NCBI RefSeq assembly: GCF_905147365.1
Contig: NC_056409.1
Coordinates: 17,923,001 to 17,987,000 of the forward strand
DNA length: 64,000 nt
Direction of reading: 5' to 3'
Origin: Aricia agestis
Lineage: Eukaryota; Arthropoda; Insecta; Lepidoptera; Lycaenidae
A program made the position numbers and the translations under genes. Shown piece after piece: positions 53,114 through 64,000 of this stretch. Positions within the stretch are counted from its first letter, which is position 1. Each line of letters opens with the position of its first letter. A model generated the notes under the pieces. The model ran no database searches. It was not told the DNA's origin and was given only the letters and a program-made list of their open reading frames with translations.

Positions 53114-53207
53114 AATAAAACACAATTTGCGTGCACTTTTTCTACTAGGTATATCAAGAATAATTTCTTAATATAGTGGAAAAAGTGCACGCAAATTGTG
53201 TTTTATT
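53114..53207. repeat. Hairpin with 29 bp perfect arms
   Basis: Arms 53114-53142 and 53179-53207 (AATAAAACACAATTTGCGTG...) are exact inverted copies around a 36 bp loop. A transcript would fold into a long uninterrupted stem. Confidence 0.9.
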
Positions 53208-53955
53208 AGTGTATAACGAAATTATTGAATACGAATAATAATAATGTTATTATTCTTGGCTTTAGCGGCTACGCGCTACGGGGGCTTAGCTACGCCAAGT
53301 AAAAGACATCAACGCGCGTGCGTTTATAAAATAATAAATAACGCGCGTTCGGCGTTCATAAATATGTATAATAATAATTATGAACGCTGCACCCACGACC
53401 AACGTTGATTATTATTATCTACCTTCAAGAGGAATAACATTCTAATTTCGAATATCAAAAAACGGAAGTATAATATACGTAAGTATACTAATAATAATTA
53501 TATAGCGTATATATCCAATACTAAACATTAATTAAACATGTGTTGTATAATACATAATTATTATTATTTCCACAATTCTTAAAAAATTCCGCTACTTCGG
53601 ATATGGCGTGTGAATAAAATTAAACTTAACGAAAAATTTAATTCAATGACAACAGACAAATAATATAAAATGTAGGTAGTTTATAAGCACGTGCATGTGG
53701 TTCAATGTTACTTGCCCAATAGTGAAGGTAAAGTGCTCATTAAGTAATAAGTACATACTCATTAATGTTGTACTAAAGGTTAAACCGCCAAAAATACCGG
53801 CAGGTAGAGGTTGAAGGAACACACTATATTCTATAGTAACGACTAACGTGTCACTAGGTCAATAATAAAATGACTACAATTTTCCCAGGAGAACTAAAGC
53901 TGTACAAACAGCTTCGTGGAAACAATTATTTGTAAATACTTATTAATTTTTTAAT
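53208..53955. other. AT-rich non-coding DNA
   Basis: Short inverted GCGCGTT / AACGCGC pieces at 53313-53350; otherwise nothing recognised. Confidence 0.4.
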
Positions 53956-54120
53956 ATATAAAATTCTCGTGTCACAGTGTTTGTGCGCGCGAACTCCTCC
54001 AAAACGGCTCAACCGATTTTAATGAAATTTTGTATGTACATTCATTAGGCCTGAGAAGTGAGAATAGATTTTTATTTACTTTTATATTGATACTACAAAT
54101 AATTTATATGGCAAAACAAC
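53956..54120 (+). mobile_element. Helitron family C, 5' part only
   Basis: Matches 15202 onward (ATATATAAAATTCTCGTGTC, AACGGCTCAACCGATTTT) up to TGGCAAAACAAC, but the CTAG end is missing. Confidence 0.6.
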
Positions 54121-54553
54121 TCACTTCATTGCACACCTGTAACTGAGCCGCACTTAGTTAAATAATTTTATGACTACGTAAATCAAGTAAAGTAAAGTTA
54201 ATCAGTCATTTAAAACGAAATCTCAGTTCGATTGTTAAAAAATAATTATTAAAAAAAATTCAGACAGCACAAGCGTAACATAAAATATGACAGTAATTAT
54301 TTTTTAATTCTTTAGGTACATGCAAAGTATTTTCAATACCCTCGAGGCTGAAATGGTTTTACATAACGTTATGTTAATCCAATATTATGTAACGTTTTGT
54401 AAACTGGAGGTTGTCTGAACAAAGGTTTTAAAGTTGATGACATAAGTAACATAACGCCTTACGTCACCTCACCTCCTGATTACTGCAACGATAATTCCTT
54501 TGTACTGTTGCTGCGCTGCTCTTAATTCATTACAATCAATAGTTACATCAATA
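54121..54553. other. Non-coding DNA
   Basis: No repeat end or frame recognised. Confidence 0.4.
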
Positions 54554-54870
54554 CATACGTGGGAGAGGCATGCTTCGGCACGAATGGGCCGGCTCGACCG
54601 GAGAAATACCACGTTCTCACAGAAAACAAACAACCGGCGTGAAACAGCGCTTGCGCTGTGTTTCGCCGAGTGAGTGAGTTTACCGGAGGCCCAATCCCCT
54701 ACCCTATTCCCTTCCCTACCCTCCCCTATTCCCTTCCCATCCCCTATTCTCTCTTAATAGGCCGGCAACGCCCCTGCAGCTCTTCTGATGCTGCGAGTGT
54801 CCATGGGCGACGGAAGTTGCTTTCCATCAGGTGACCCGTTTGCTCGTTTGCCCCCTTATTTCATAAAAAA
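54554..54870 (+). mobile_element. A-tailed SINE, copy 2
   Basis: ACGTGGGAGAGGCATGCTTC start, shorter pyrimidine repeat than at 48630, TTATTTCATAAAAAAAA end. Confidence 0.8.
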
Positions 54871-54875
54871 AATAG

Positions 54876-54876
<1 letters not shown>

Positions 54877-54925
<49 letters not shown>
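54877..54925. repeat. (TA)n microsatellite
   Basis: About 24 TA units directly after the SINE tail. Confidence 0.9.
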
Positions 54926-54930
<5 letters not shown>

Positions 54931-55656
54931 AAATTGCCAGTTGCCATTTCTTCGACGCCCAGGGTGCTGGTAGAGCTAAAAAAAGGCGTGTCCCTTTTTG
55001 TCTGCCTTCGGTGCCCCTTTTTATCCGGTGCCCTGGGCGGTCGCCTAGTGCCTACCTTCATACTATAACCAAAGAGCCAAATCATATAGTAAAGAGATGA
55101 ATTGTTAATACACATCTAAGCTGTTAGCTTTGATGCATAATACTTTTAGTTACGACCCTACATAACTACATAATAATATAAACCACACGAGTCCTCTTAG
55201 AGTATATGCTGCTATTTAAAGGCATTAGGCACGCTCTACATCCTTAAACGACGAATTTCAACACGCCTACTCAACGTCTCAGATGTCTCGGGGATTTTCT
55301 TTTTCGAAATTGCAGGAGAATTATGAGCCACAACTAACTCTGTTAGGTAACACGTGATCTCCAACCTTCGTAATATAGAAAATTATTGGCAATCATCGGA
55401 GTGGATTGATCTATCTCTCGTACGTTCCACGATCGAGAGGCTAATGATACGATTACGCCGGATTACGTGATCTTTATTATGTGGTAGCGAATTTAAGGAA
55501 GGGTTACGTAAGCGTTACGTGAAAGTCCTGGGGACCTTCCGTGTGCTGGGGAGGGAAATGAGTTCCGTGCTCGCCGCTCGGATGTTGACACTTCACCACA
55601 ACTAACTTTCTACATTTGTCGTTCCGGACTCGAGAAACTTTTGTACTTCACATCTA
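54926..55656. other. Non-coding DNA
   Basis: No gene or defined repeat seen. Confidence 0.4.
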
Positions 55657-56080
55657 CAGGGTGTAACAAAATTACAATAAGTGATATATTTTTTTATGAA
55701 ATAAGGGGCCAAACGAGCAAACGGGTCACCTGATGGAAAGCAACTTCCATCGCCCATGGACACTCGCAGCATCAGAAGAGCTGCAGGTGCGTTGCCGGCC
55801 TTTTAAGAGGGAATAGGGTAATAGGGGAGGGTAGGAATGGGAAGGGAAGGGAATAGGGTAGGGGATTGGGCCTCCAGTAAACTCACTCACTCGGCGAAAC
55901 AGTAAACACAGTGCAAGCGCTGTTTCATGCCGGTTTTCTGTGAGAACGTGGTATTTCTCCGGCCCGTTCGTGCCGAAGCATGGCTCTCCCACGTCTAGAT
56001 ATATTACTTTAGAGTTTAGAGTGTGTATGCGCCATTATGTAACTATGGGATAACAACTTTGACTTTCATAAGTGTCCGGC
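55657..56080. mobile_element. Family E MITE arm split by a SINE
   Basis: CAGGGTGTAACAAAATTACA at 55657 after TA; the arm continues after the SINE with ATATTACTTTAGAG and GTGTGTATG. No second arm. Confidence 0.6.
55691..55997 (-). mobile_element. A-tailed SINE, copy 3, with target duplication
   Basis: Minus orientation: T-run at the left, ACGTGGGAGAG complement at the right. Direct GATATATT at 55683-55690 and 55998-56005 is the target duplication. It shows that this family integrates by target-primed insertion. Confidence 0.88.
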
Positions 56081-58660
56081 AGAGAAAGACGAGATTCCTA
56101 GATTATTCCGGAAGAAAATAACAATATTGAGCGTTATACTTACGTAAGTTAGATATAAACCCTTAACCCAGTATAAGTACAACATGTTCTTATATCTACA
56201 GTTGACATGGACAGAAAAACTTTCAGTTTCACAAAATCACGAACGTTTGCATGCTCCCGGCTCTTACTCTATGTAACATACCTACAACGTGCCTACAACA
56301 TGTATGTCGAGAATATTACTCTTTCACCGCTTCAAACTAGAATACATAATTTAAAATGTAAACAGGATCCCGCAGCTGTATGTCGTAAAGTCTATTGTGT
56401 TTGTTCTACAATCTACTAGAAGGAAATTATGCAACGCATATTTTTATTAGTACGAGATAGTTGTCTAAACTCATAATACATAAACAAACTAGAGGCGTGT
56501 TATAACGGCCGATTCGTGATCGATGTCCGAACTTGAACCTCAAATAGAGGAGGTCAGGATAGCTGTGATCAAAATAACAATAAGGTTGTTAATTGTTATA
56601 AGTGTTGACTTGTTTGGTGTACTAAGCCTGGTACGCAAATTAACAGACAGCTATTTTAAACAAATACAATCACACATAGTGAATTGACCATAATAATAAT
56701 AATGTTTTATAAAACGTTTACAATTTCGGTCCCCCGAACTAGGCAAGGCCAGTCCTATGATTTTTATTTCCTACCCGTTTTAAAGAGTACGTGTAAATAT
56801 TATGGATAAAAACACTTTATATAAAGATAAATAATAATTAGGTTTTCTATAGTCCTATGGTCACCTTTTGTGTACACAGTAAAAAGCTAAAGTGGTATGC
56901 CTCATCCAGACGTGCAGTGCAGCAAAGATTAAGAACATAGAAGCGACATAATATAAGGCTCATGCTGAAAAAATACAGGCGATTATGAACGTGAGCGGCA
57001 TATTCGAATACGGAGTATATACCCTTCCGAGGCTAAATTAAATTGCCCATCGATATGTTCAGTGGCGTAAATAGACCATCTTGGGCCCGTGGCAAATTTC
57101 CACTATCACAGGTACAATCCATACTTCCATACTAATATTATACGTAAATGCGAAAGTATGTCTGTCAGCTGTCTGTTTTGTTTTTGCTGAAATTTGGTAC
57201 TTTGAGTCCCGGGAAAGGACATATAGTTGGGACAGTAGTTTATTTCTGAGCTCGTTTCTCTTGGGTCGGAACTCGGTACCCTCTTGAGTCTGGGGCCAGT
57301 GGCATTTTGCTAGCCCTTCAATAATATGTACTTAGTGCTGCGTTTACTGTGTTTACTTCAGTGGAAAGCTGCGAAAGCATAGTGGCAATGGCAAATCATG
57401 GCCGCCTATCATGACCTAACGTAAGGATGGACCTTTCACACTATTATAAAGAGGGAAGATTTGTATTTTTGTATGTTTGTAAACTCAAAATCTGCTGCCG
57501 ATTTCAAAAATTCTTTCACCGTTGGAAAACTACATTCACCCTGCGTAACATAGGCTATATTTATTGCTATAAAATATTAGAGATCAACTAAAACTTAACT
57601 AACGTAATCCAACTTATGGTCACCCATGCGAAGCCGGGACGGGCCGCTATAGCCTATAGTGGCCTATAATAATAATTATTATATTTTGACAGTTTTCAGT
57701 TGTGCCGTAATTTACGTAACAAATGTGAATCACGGAAAGTTCCCTAAGTTTGTAGATTAATTGCACGTACCTAAGTGATGAGTGCTAAATTTTAGTTTTC
57801 ACTTTTAGCACACACGACGTAATACATCGTGGCGAAGTTCTCGGAGCTGGGCTCAAAGGAGGCCAATGTCCATAATTGAGTGAACGGAAGCCGCTGACTA
57901 CAGGCTGTAAAAGGCACAAGGATTGAGATTTGTGATACTCTTTAATCAACGCGGGATGCCAGAAAGCATTTGCGATCAATATTACGCAAAAATGTGCTCA
58001 TACCTAGGCGAATTTTAGAATCTCGTTAACTATTGCGAAAAATTAACATTCCTATCTTGAGATATTTTGAGAGCAATATATTTTTTTTCTTTACAAACAA
58101 AGTGGTTTATGAATTTAGCAGTTCGCGTAAAATTATTTTGCTAGTAATATTGGCGGGGGCTCTACTGTGCTGTCTGTGGAACCAGATACTTTGAATAATT
58201 TAAGTTTTGCAATTTATAATACTTTAAACTCTACATAATTAGGTGCTAATTTGACAATGGAGGTTAACAAAACCGAAAGGTTAAGGTTCTCGCACTTTCA
58301 AATACTTTAGTGTAGAATTATTGAGCAACATTACCGCGACATTTCGTGATCGCAAGCCTCGTCTCTTGGATGCTTATTATGTTTTAGATACCCAATAAGT
58401 TTTTTTCTTCAGTGCTAGTGACTCTCCTTAGTCCCAACCCAAAAGTGGTTCTCATGAAAATTTCAACCACTAGGAAAACACAAATTAATTACCTAAGTTA
58501 CCATTACGAAAAAAATATTATGCAAAAATTAAAACGTCACAATCGGCGTTGCGATGCATTCGCAGAAAGCCCGACATCGTGAGCAGTAAGTATGTCAAAC
58601 CAATATGCATCTTCTAAGATAGTCAATAAAGTTTAGTTTGTAATGGGTTACTTATTATTA
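56081..58660. other. Non-coding DNA with Helitron fragments
   Basis: Family A 5' piece at 57126-57230 (TCCATACTAATATTAT). A Helitron-like piece at about 57437-57655 ends in GCGAAGCCGGGACGGGC. 57820-57895 has a GGAGGCCAATGTCCATAATTG stretch like LINE 3' tails. No gene is seen. Confidence 0.4.
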
Positions 58661-59205
58661 TTTTTAACAAAAAATTAAAACTGACTTCCAAGGTAAAGAC
58701 AACATGATTCTACCTTGGTAGCCATAACATCAAATTCAAATAATAGTATTATACTTCAAAAATCAAAATAATATTAAAATCAATAGACAAACTACAGAAT
58801 AATGATCGAAAACATCTATAAGACTATGAAAAGTACCAATAATAATGTCATAATGTGATGATGCATGGTGTAGTGATGATGATGATGATGAATGCAATTT
58901 GCATAGCAGCATTTGCTTTCAGTTCTTAAAACATCGCCGAAATCCTCAAACTTGTATCTATAAGGAATCATAAACATAATATGTATCCATTTGAATTTCA
59001 AGCAGTCCCCTCGATTTCTCATGGTTCCCATCATCAGACCACCACTTTTGTGAACATGGTACCAACTCGGAACACTACCATATACAACAAAAGAAAAATT
59101 TCGAAAATCGGTTCATAAACAGCGGAGTAATCGTTGAACATACATTAAAAAAATATGTCCACAGCCGAACGTATAACCTCCTCCTTTTGGGAAGTCGGTT
59201 AAAAA
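58661..59205. mobile_element. Dispersed repeat C, most complete copy (MITE-like)
   Basis: Begins TTTTTAACAAAAAATTAAAA with CTGACTTCCAAGG and ends CCTTTTGGGAAGTCGGTTAA plus A's, so the ends are inverted. Contains (GAT)n at 58877-58892. Confidence 0.65.
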
Positions 59206-59990
59206 GTACATCGCATCGCCGCGACTCGTTACTCTCTTTGCAATGTGTATTGACCCTTAGTGTCTAAACTATTGCCCTCTTCTTTTTGGTTAAAAGGTAC
59301 TCTACCTAATCTTCATAATTTAGAATATACTTACCACTGATAATAATATGCAATAGTTGACTTAGGTACTCAACCCCATTGTTTATTTAACGTTTTTGTT
59401 TCAATTGCAATATTTTGACCTGGTACGGACTCCAAAATTAATTATGTAGATTTTGTAAATAAAAACGTAAAGAAAAAAGCTTAGTATTTAGGTTTTACGA
59501 TAATATTTAAATGCAATACGTTACGTATAAAGTACGTACCTGGCGAAATGTGTAAGTCTTACTTTTTGCAATCCAATATTCCAAATTCACACACGATCGA
59601 ACGCTAAAATATTCAGGTTATATACAAATTACAATAAGTTCCAAGAATCACTTCGTTAAACTGTCCTATCACCGTATGTTGATAACTCGTAACAATCTCG
59701 AAATAATGTAAAACTTGGTGTTTTTCATACAATTTTGTCGAGTTAAACTCAAGACAGCCGCGGCACAGCGAGCGCGGGCGGGGAACGTGAGGTTAACGCA
59801 CACTGGCTGGTCGCTCCAACCCAGTGCTTACCTAACACCATCCACCACCACAAACCTGACTATTATTTAATAACACTCAGTGTGATTTATAGACGCCTTC
59901 AGATTTCGCGGGACACATTTTATCAAGCCTATATTAATAATGATATAATTTAAGAAATAAGATCATCATTAAAATCAATTCAGTGGTTTA
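59206..59990. other. Non-coding DNA with a GC-rich patch
   Basis: 59752-59800 is GC-rich. 59957-59990 and 60274-60324 are two halves of a family A Helitron piece (CAATTCAGTGGTTTA ... AGCGTGAAGCG) split by the next MITE. Confidence 0.4.
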
Positions 59991-60273
59991 GGGTCAATTT
60001 ATACTAGCGAAGAGTCGAAGCGCATCGAAGCGATTTACCAAAACTGAACATCATAGATTCAACAATTAACTCCAAAGCGTAAACGATACTTCTGAGAATT
60101 TTAAAAGGCGCGCGCATACACGCGAATTCGCGTGAATGCGCCCGAACAACGCTGATTGGTCTCGCAGAAGTAATGTGTGCGTTGCGCTCTGGAGTTAAGG
60201 TTGAATTGTCTATGTTCAGTTTTTGGGAATTCGCTTCGATGCGATTCGACTCTGCCCTAGTATAAATTGACCC
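59991..60273. mobile_element. MITE F inserted in a Helitron fragment
   Basis: Inverted ends GGGTCAATTTATACTAGCGA; arms of about 75 bp include GATTCGACTC- and TTAACTCCA-type blocks. A partial relative is at 37437-37500. Confidence 0.75.
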
Positions 60274-60324
60274 AAGCGTGAAGCGTGTAATAAGCAAACA
60301 GACAGACACACTTTTGCATTTATA

Positions 60325-60562
60325 CAGGTTGTAACAAAAATAAGTGATAATACGGGTGTGTACGTGTTCCTTGTAGAGAGTTCACTGTGAAAGTAGCAGC
60401 GCTTAAAGACGGATTTTTTTTCACTTTTGTATGGGCAAGGGCCCGAGCGTCACGAGTTGTCCCATACAGTCTTTCAGTGCTGCTACTTTCACGGTGAACT
60501 CTCTACAAGAAAGAAATACGTACACACCCTAAAGTATTATCACTTATTTTTATTACACCCGG
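60325..60562. mobile_element. Family E MITE
   Basis: CAGGTTGTAACAAAAATAAG start, TTATTACACCCGG end, TA on both sides. Palindromic arms as at 12808. Confidence 0.75.
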
Positions 60563-60672
60563 TATAGTATATAGGTATATACTATACTATACAAGTACCT
60601 AGTATGAAGGAGACAGAAGGAGAGACTTCTACTCAAGAAGTGTCTTAAAAAAGTAAGTAAGTATGTAATTTA

Positions 60673-60835
60673 GTTTACAGCTCGACAAGGCTTTAAATGA
60701 ACGTGGGTGACATTTACGGGAGCGCTGCTGGTAAAGGACAACTGTCAAACACATGTCAAAAATACGTTTTTGTATGATGGCAGCGTTAGTTCCTTTTCTT
60801 GCCACGTTCTTATAAAGACTTGTCGAACTGTTTAC
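60673..60835. mobile_element. MITE G, copy 1
   Basis: Inverted ends GTTTACAGCTCGACAAGGCT and the complement of AGACTTGTCGAACTGTTTAC. Contains GGGAGCGCTGCTGGTAAAGG. A second copy lies at 62168-62302. Confidence 0.7.
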
Positions 60836-61276
60836 AGGTGGTTTACAGTCAACAACTTAACAAGTCATTAGATAAATTAAAGATTTCAGTCAATGAAGTC
60901 GCTAGTTAATAGACATTCAATCAAATTAATAGCAGTTTCAACCAGATGACTGCGACATAAACACGAGGTGGATTTTTTATTAACTACCTATATTTAGTTA
61001 GTCGGTAGATAAGAAGTCTATTGGATATCTTTATTTAAACTACCTAAGTCACTTATAGGTGCTGCAGTATTAAAAGCAGCAGCTCATTTATTTTGGTTAC
61101 ACCGCCACCTGATAAAAAATACTCTATTTATATTGAAACGTGAATGCCCCTCAATATCGATTCCATTATTATTTACGTCGAATAAAGCCACAAACTTTTA
61201 TTTTTACGATCAAAGTGTAAATTAGTGTTCCTCTACTGAAAAATTCTAATGACTCGTATTTTACCCTACTAACTAC

Positions 61277-61813
61277 TAAGGGGGATATTAGATTATCATA
61301 ATATATATTGGATCCGAGATCATTGAGTCAATGATATTGGATAATGTAATATAGACATAATATGATTCATTTCTTCCTTGATCATAGATTTTTGACATTT
61401 GCTGAGAGATTGGATCCAATACGGTCATAGAAATAGGTGTTGCCAGTTATTTAATATAAAAAAGAGTTTTTGATTTCTTGTTCGTTAATATGTTTCAAAT
61501 AATGTAATGTAATTATTTTTCTAATTATATACCTACTTGAATAATCTTGCTGAAATAACAAAAAACAAGCCATATTAAAAATGACGATGTCTTTTGACAA
61601 ATCGAATTCTCTGAGATCTAGTAACCCTGACGTCAATACCTGTCAGCGTTAGCGCTCTCCATTGGCTATTGAAACCACATATGACGTAAAATAGGATCAA
61701 TGAAATATGATAATGTAATTATATGCAGATATGATCAAATGATCATATATATTGGATCCTATATATGATCATAGAAATGATCATATATAAATGATAATGT
61801 AATAAACCCCTTA
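61277..61813. mobile_element. MITE H
   Basis: Inverted ends TAAGGGGGATATTAGATTATC and the complement of GATAATGTAATAAACCCCTTA. The interior is rich in GATCATATAT and TTGGATCC palindromes. Confidence 0.65.
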
Positions 61814-61959
61814 CATAGTACCCCAGTAGAGTTAGATTTTTTTTTATATTAATTATAGTCAGAATTTTTTTGCACCAGTGCAGTGTTTAGAAGAGGTCAC
61901 AAAAGCTTAAATTCAAAAACTCGACCAAATCCGACAAGTGCGTTAGCCGCCATGCTAGT

Positions 61960-62497
61960 CGTGTTCGTTTCGTTTTTTCGCAAAGTTAAAAATTAGTGTC
62001 AGTGTGAGTGTCATGTTCTAAAATCTGACAGAAATTGTTAGACTGGGTTGCACCAGAGGCGTGGGTAAAGCTAAAGTTAAAGTTAAATTTATGGTTATAG
62101 TTAAGGTGAATTTAACTTTAACTTTACCCATATCTTTGCCCGGAGAAATTGACAGATGACAGCTGATCCAACAAGGTTATAAATGCGCGTGGGCGGGAGC
62201 GCTGCTGGTAAAGGAGAACTGTCAAAAATGGCGGATTTTGTATGATGACAGCGTTAGTTCCTTTTTTCGCCACCTGCATTTAAAACCTTGTCGAGCTCTA
62301 TGGTTATAGTTAAATATGGCGTCTTGATGGCGTCCATTTTTAATTTTACCCAAAGATTTGACATTTGCACTGTAGTCAAAGTTAAAGTTACAGTTAAAGT
62401 TAAAGTTAGTTGGTGCAATTTTGGTATTTTAGAACATGACACTCAATTATGAAGTTGACAGTCAGCTGCCGAGCTGCGAAAAAATGAAACGAACACG
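61960..62497. mobile_element. MITE I with nested MITE G copy
   Basis: Outer arms CGTGTTCGTTTCGTTTTTTC and its inverse, inner arms GAGTGTCATGTTCTAAAAT, then TTGCACCA and runs of AAGTTA. MITE G (62168-62302) lies inside. Confidence 0.65.
62168..62302. mobile_element. MITE G, copy 2
   Basis: Carries GGGAGCGCTGCTGGTAAAGG and the terminal ACCTTGTCGAGCTCTATGG, as in 60673-60835. Confidence 0.6.
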
Positions 62498-63075
62498 GCT
62501 AATATTAGTCCCTACAGTAACGAAACGCCTTTGAAGTTTGATGTCGCCACCGATGTAGGTACCGAGCAGATATGCCAGGATTGCCACGGAACGGGAAATA
62601 AAATAAAAATAAAATATTGTTTGTGCTTGTAATGCAAATGTTATCATTTAATCTGTTTAATCAGCGTGTTATATTTACATATTATGTCGTACTGCCAGAT
62701 ATTTACGTGAAACTTTATTTTTAGATGATTTTAGTTCTGTATTTAAAAATTGAATTAACCCATCAAGCCTCATAAGCTCACCGGTGAGCGAGACACAATA
62801 GAATAACAATAGATTTCCAAGGATCCACGAATCACGATCTAAGGATTAAAATAATGAAGACGCATTCGAAATTTCGAATATATAAAATATCCAATAATTA
62901 ATCAGTAATCACACGTCAGGTGTAACAGAAGCACTTCAAAACTCTTATTACGTGCGCGGTAAGGGCGGTCCAAAGGACAAAATGTTACACTTAGTGTGTG
63001 TACCTACCTAGCTAGGTAGGTATATAATTAGTATAAAGTAACAGGGTATTTGACAGATTTTTAATTTATTCTATA
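62498..63075. other. Non-coding DNA
   Basis: No gene or defined repeat seen, apart from CTACCTAGCTAGGTAGG, a short palindrome near 63004. Confidence 0.4.
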
Positions 63076-63826
63076 CTAGCTGTTGCCCGCGACTTCGTCC
63101 GCGTGGACTTCAGTTTATAGCGCGCGATGTCAACAAAATTGATGTCAAAAACTTTTATAAAAAAACCCTGGTACCCCTTAAATCAATACAGCTGTGCAGT
63201 GTGCACACAATAAGTACTTCATTTTTGTATATTAAACTTTATATTTTATGCCAAATTTTAAAGCTTATTTAGCCCCCCAATTACACAACTTTACCCATAA
63301 ACTATTTATCATTGATAGGTTTAGCCCCAATTTCACCAACGTCTGTTAGTGTTAACAGCTTGTTAAAATGTCCTGTCTTCTCTTTCATTCATATGAAAAA
63401 CGAAACAGCTAACGTGATACTAATTCGAGCATTAACTTTAACAGTTGTTGGTGAAATTTGGTCTTAAGGTTACGTCACTGCCTGTACAGATAAAGTACTG
63501 AGTTATTTAATACCGTAGAATAGATATAACAATCGAAAAAAATCGAGACTTAAATGTAAGATGATACCACCTCTTATAGAAAGACTTTTGAGCAAGCGTC
63601 AGCGCGATGTAGAAGACGCACGGCGCCATCGCCATCACCAATTTACGACCCTTACAACCCTTTTTTCCAGTAAAAAAGTAGCCTATGTCCTTTCTCAGGC
63701 TTTAGACTATCTGTATACAAAATTTTATTACAATCGGTTCGGTAGTTTTGGCGTTTGGCGTGAAAGCGAGACTGACAGACAGACAGACAGACAGAGATAC
63801 TTTCGCATTTATAATATTAGTATAGA
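63076..63826 (-). mobile_element. Helitron (family A), long copy
   Basis: Plus strand begins CTAGCTGTTGCCCGCGACTT. The complement of TC is at 63825-63826, flanked by A and T. 751 bp; (GACA)n run at 63774-63795. Same family as 39697-40437, but the interior lacks the SINE piece. Confidence 0.78.
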
Positions 63827-63872
63827 TTATGTGCACACTGCACTGCTGTTTTTGGGTATTTTGATTAATTAA

Positions 63873-63952
63873 GGGCCGCGCTACACCGGAATGGCAGCGG
63901 CGAGGCGAGCACTTTCAGCGCTGCCATTCCGGTGTAGCACGCTGCGCGGCCC
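63873..63952. mobile_element. 80 bp hairpin MITE
   Basis: Almost entirely palindromic (CTACACCGGAATGGCAGCG against its inverse, outer GGGCCGCG/CGCGGCCC). TAA duplicated at 63870-63872 and 63953-63955, which suggests PIF/Harbinger mobilisation. Confidence 0.75.
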
Positions 63953-64000
63953 TAAGAGGGGTACCACCGCGCGCTATAAACTAAATTCCACGCGAACGAA

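Noticed and set aside
55726..55992. 88-codon frames in the SINE copies (also 48590-48850) as genes
   Set aside because: They are the SINE sequence read through; the Pro-rich part is the pyrimidine repeat.
1..64000. CRISPR arrays, bacterial operons or ribosome-binding sites
   Set aside because: Exon/intron structure and eukaryotic transposons show nuclear insect DNA; tandem repeats seen have no CRISPR-like spacer regularity.

Overview
The window looks like nuclear DNA of a moth or butterfly (Lepidoptera). It is AT-rich with GC-rich coding islands, split eukaryotic exons with GT/AG borders, arthropod-type initiator motifs (TCAGT), and dense copies of repeat types common in lepidopteran genomes. 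These include Helitrons ending in hairpin plus CTAG, palindromic mariner-like MITEs starting CAGGGTGTAACA, and an A-tailed SINE. The species cannot be named from the sequence.

One host gene is supported: a secreted carboxylesterase on the minus strand. Eight coding exons (51348 down to 23175) join in frame into 476 codons. They carry a signal peptide, the HGG oxyanion loop, the EDCL motif, the GESAG nucleophile serine and the NAQEG glutamate. The exon(s) with the catalytic histidine and the stop codon are not in the window, so the gene continues beyond base 1. Exons 1-7 are compact (44263-51348). Exon 8 lies 20.9 kb further on, beyond a transposon-filled intron.

Almost everything else is mobile DNA. 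From low to high coordinates: a piggyBac deletion derivative (1-925); an apparently intact Ty3/gypsy LTR retrotransposon of the CsRn1 type on the minus strand (1974-7878, identical LTRs); a Helitron interrupted by a 4.2 kb TIR transposon that itself holds another Helitron (8485-13104); a region of inverted repeats and a 1 kb degenerate tandem array (13.1-18.7 kb); Helitrons and MITEs (19-23 kb); a second, broken CsRn1-type element on the plus strand (26936-31424); a CR1/Daphne-like LINE on the minus strand (about 33.86-36.96 kb); more Helitrons and an 8-bp-TSD transposon (37-44 kb); MITEs and SINEs inside the esterase introns (44-51 kb); and a repeat-rich 5' flank with no recognised gene (51.5-64 kb).

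The most unusual observations are: (i) an open frame between pol and the 3' LTR of the second LTR element, with a myristoylation-type N terminus and a membrane segment, split by a 768 bp MITE; (ii) LTRs of the first element that carry core-promoter motifs on both strands; (iii) a degenerate array with repeated GAGACTCGCAGTCAATC motifs at 17.34-18.32 kb; and (iv) a multi-layer nested insertion at 8.5-13.1 kb. All calls rest on reading the sequence; no searches were run.
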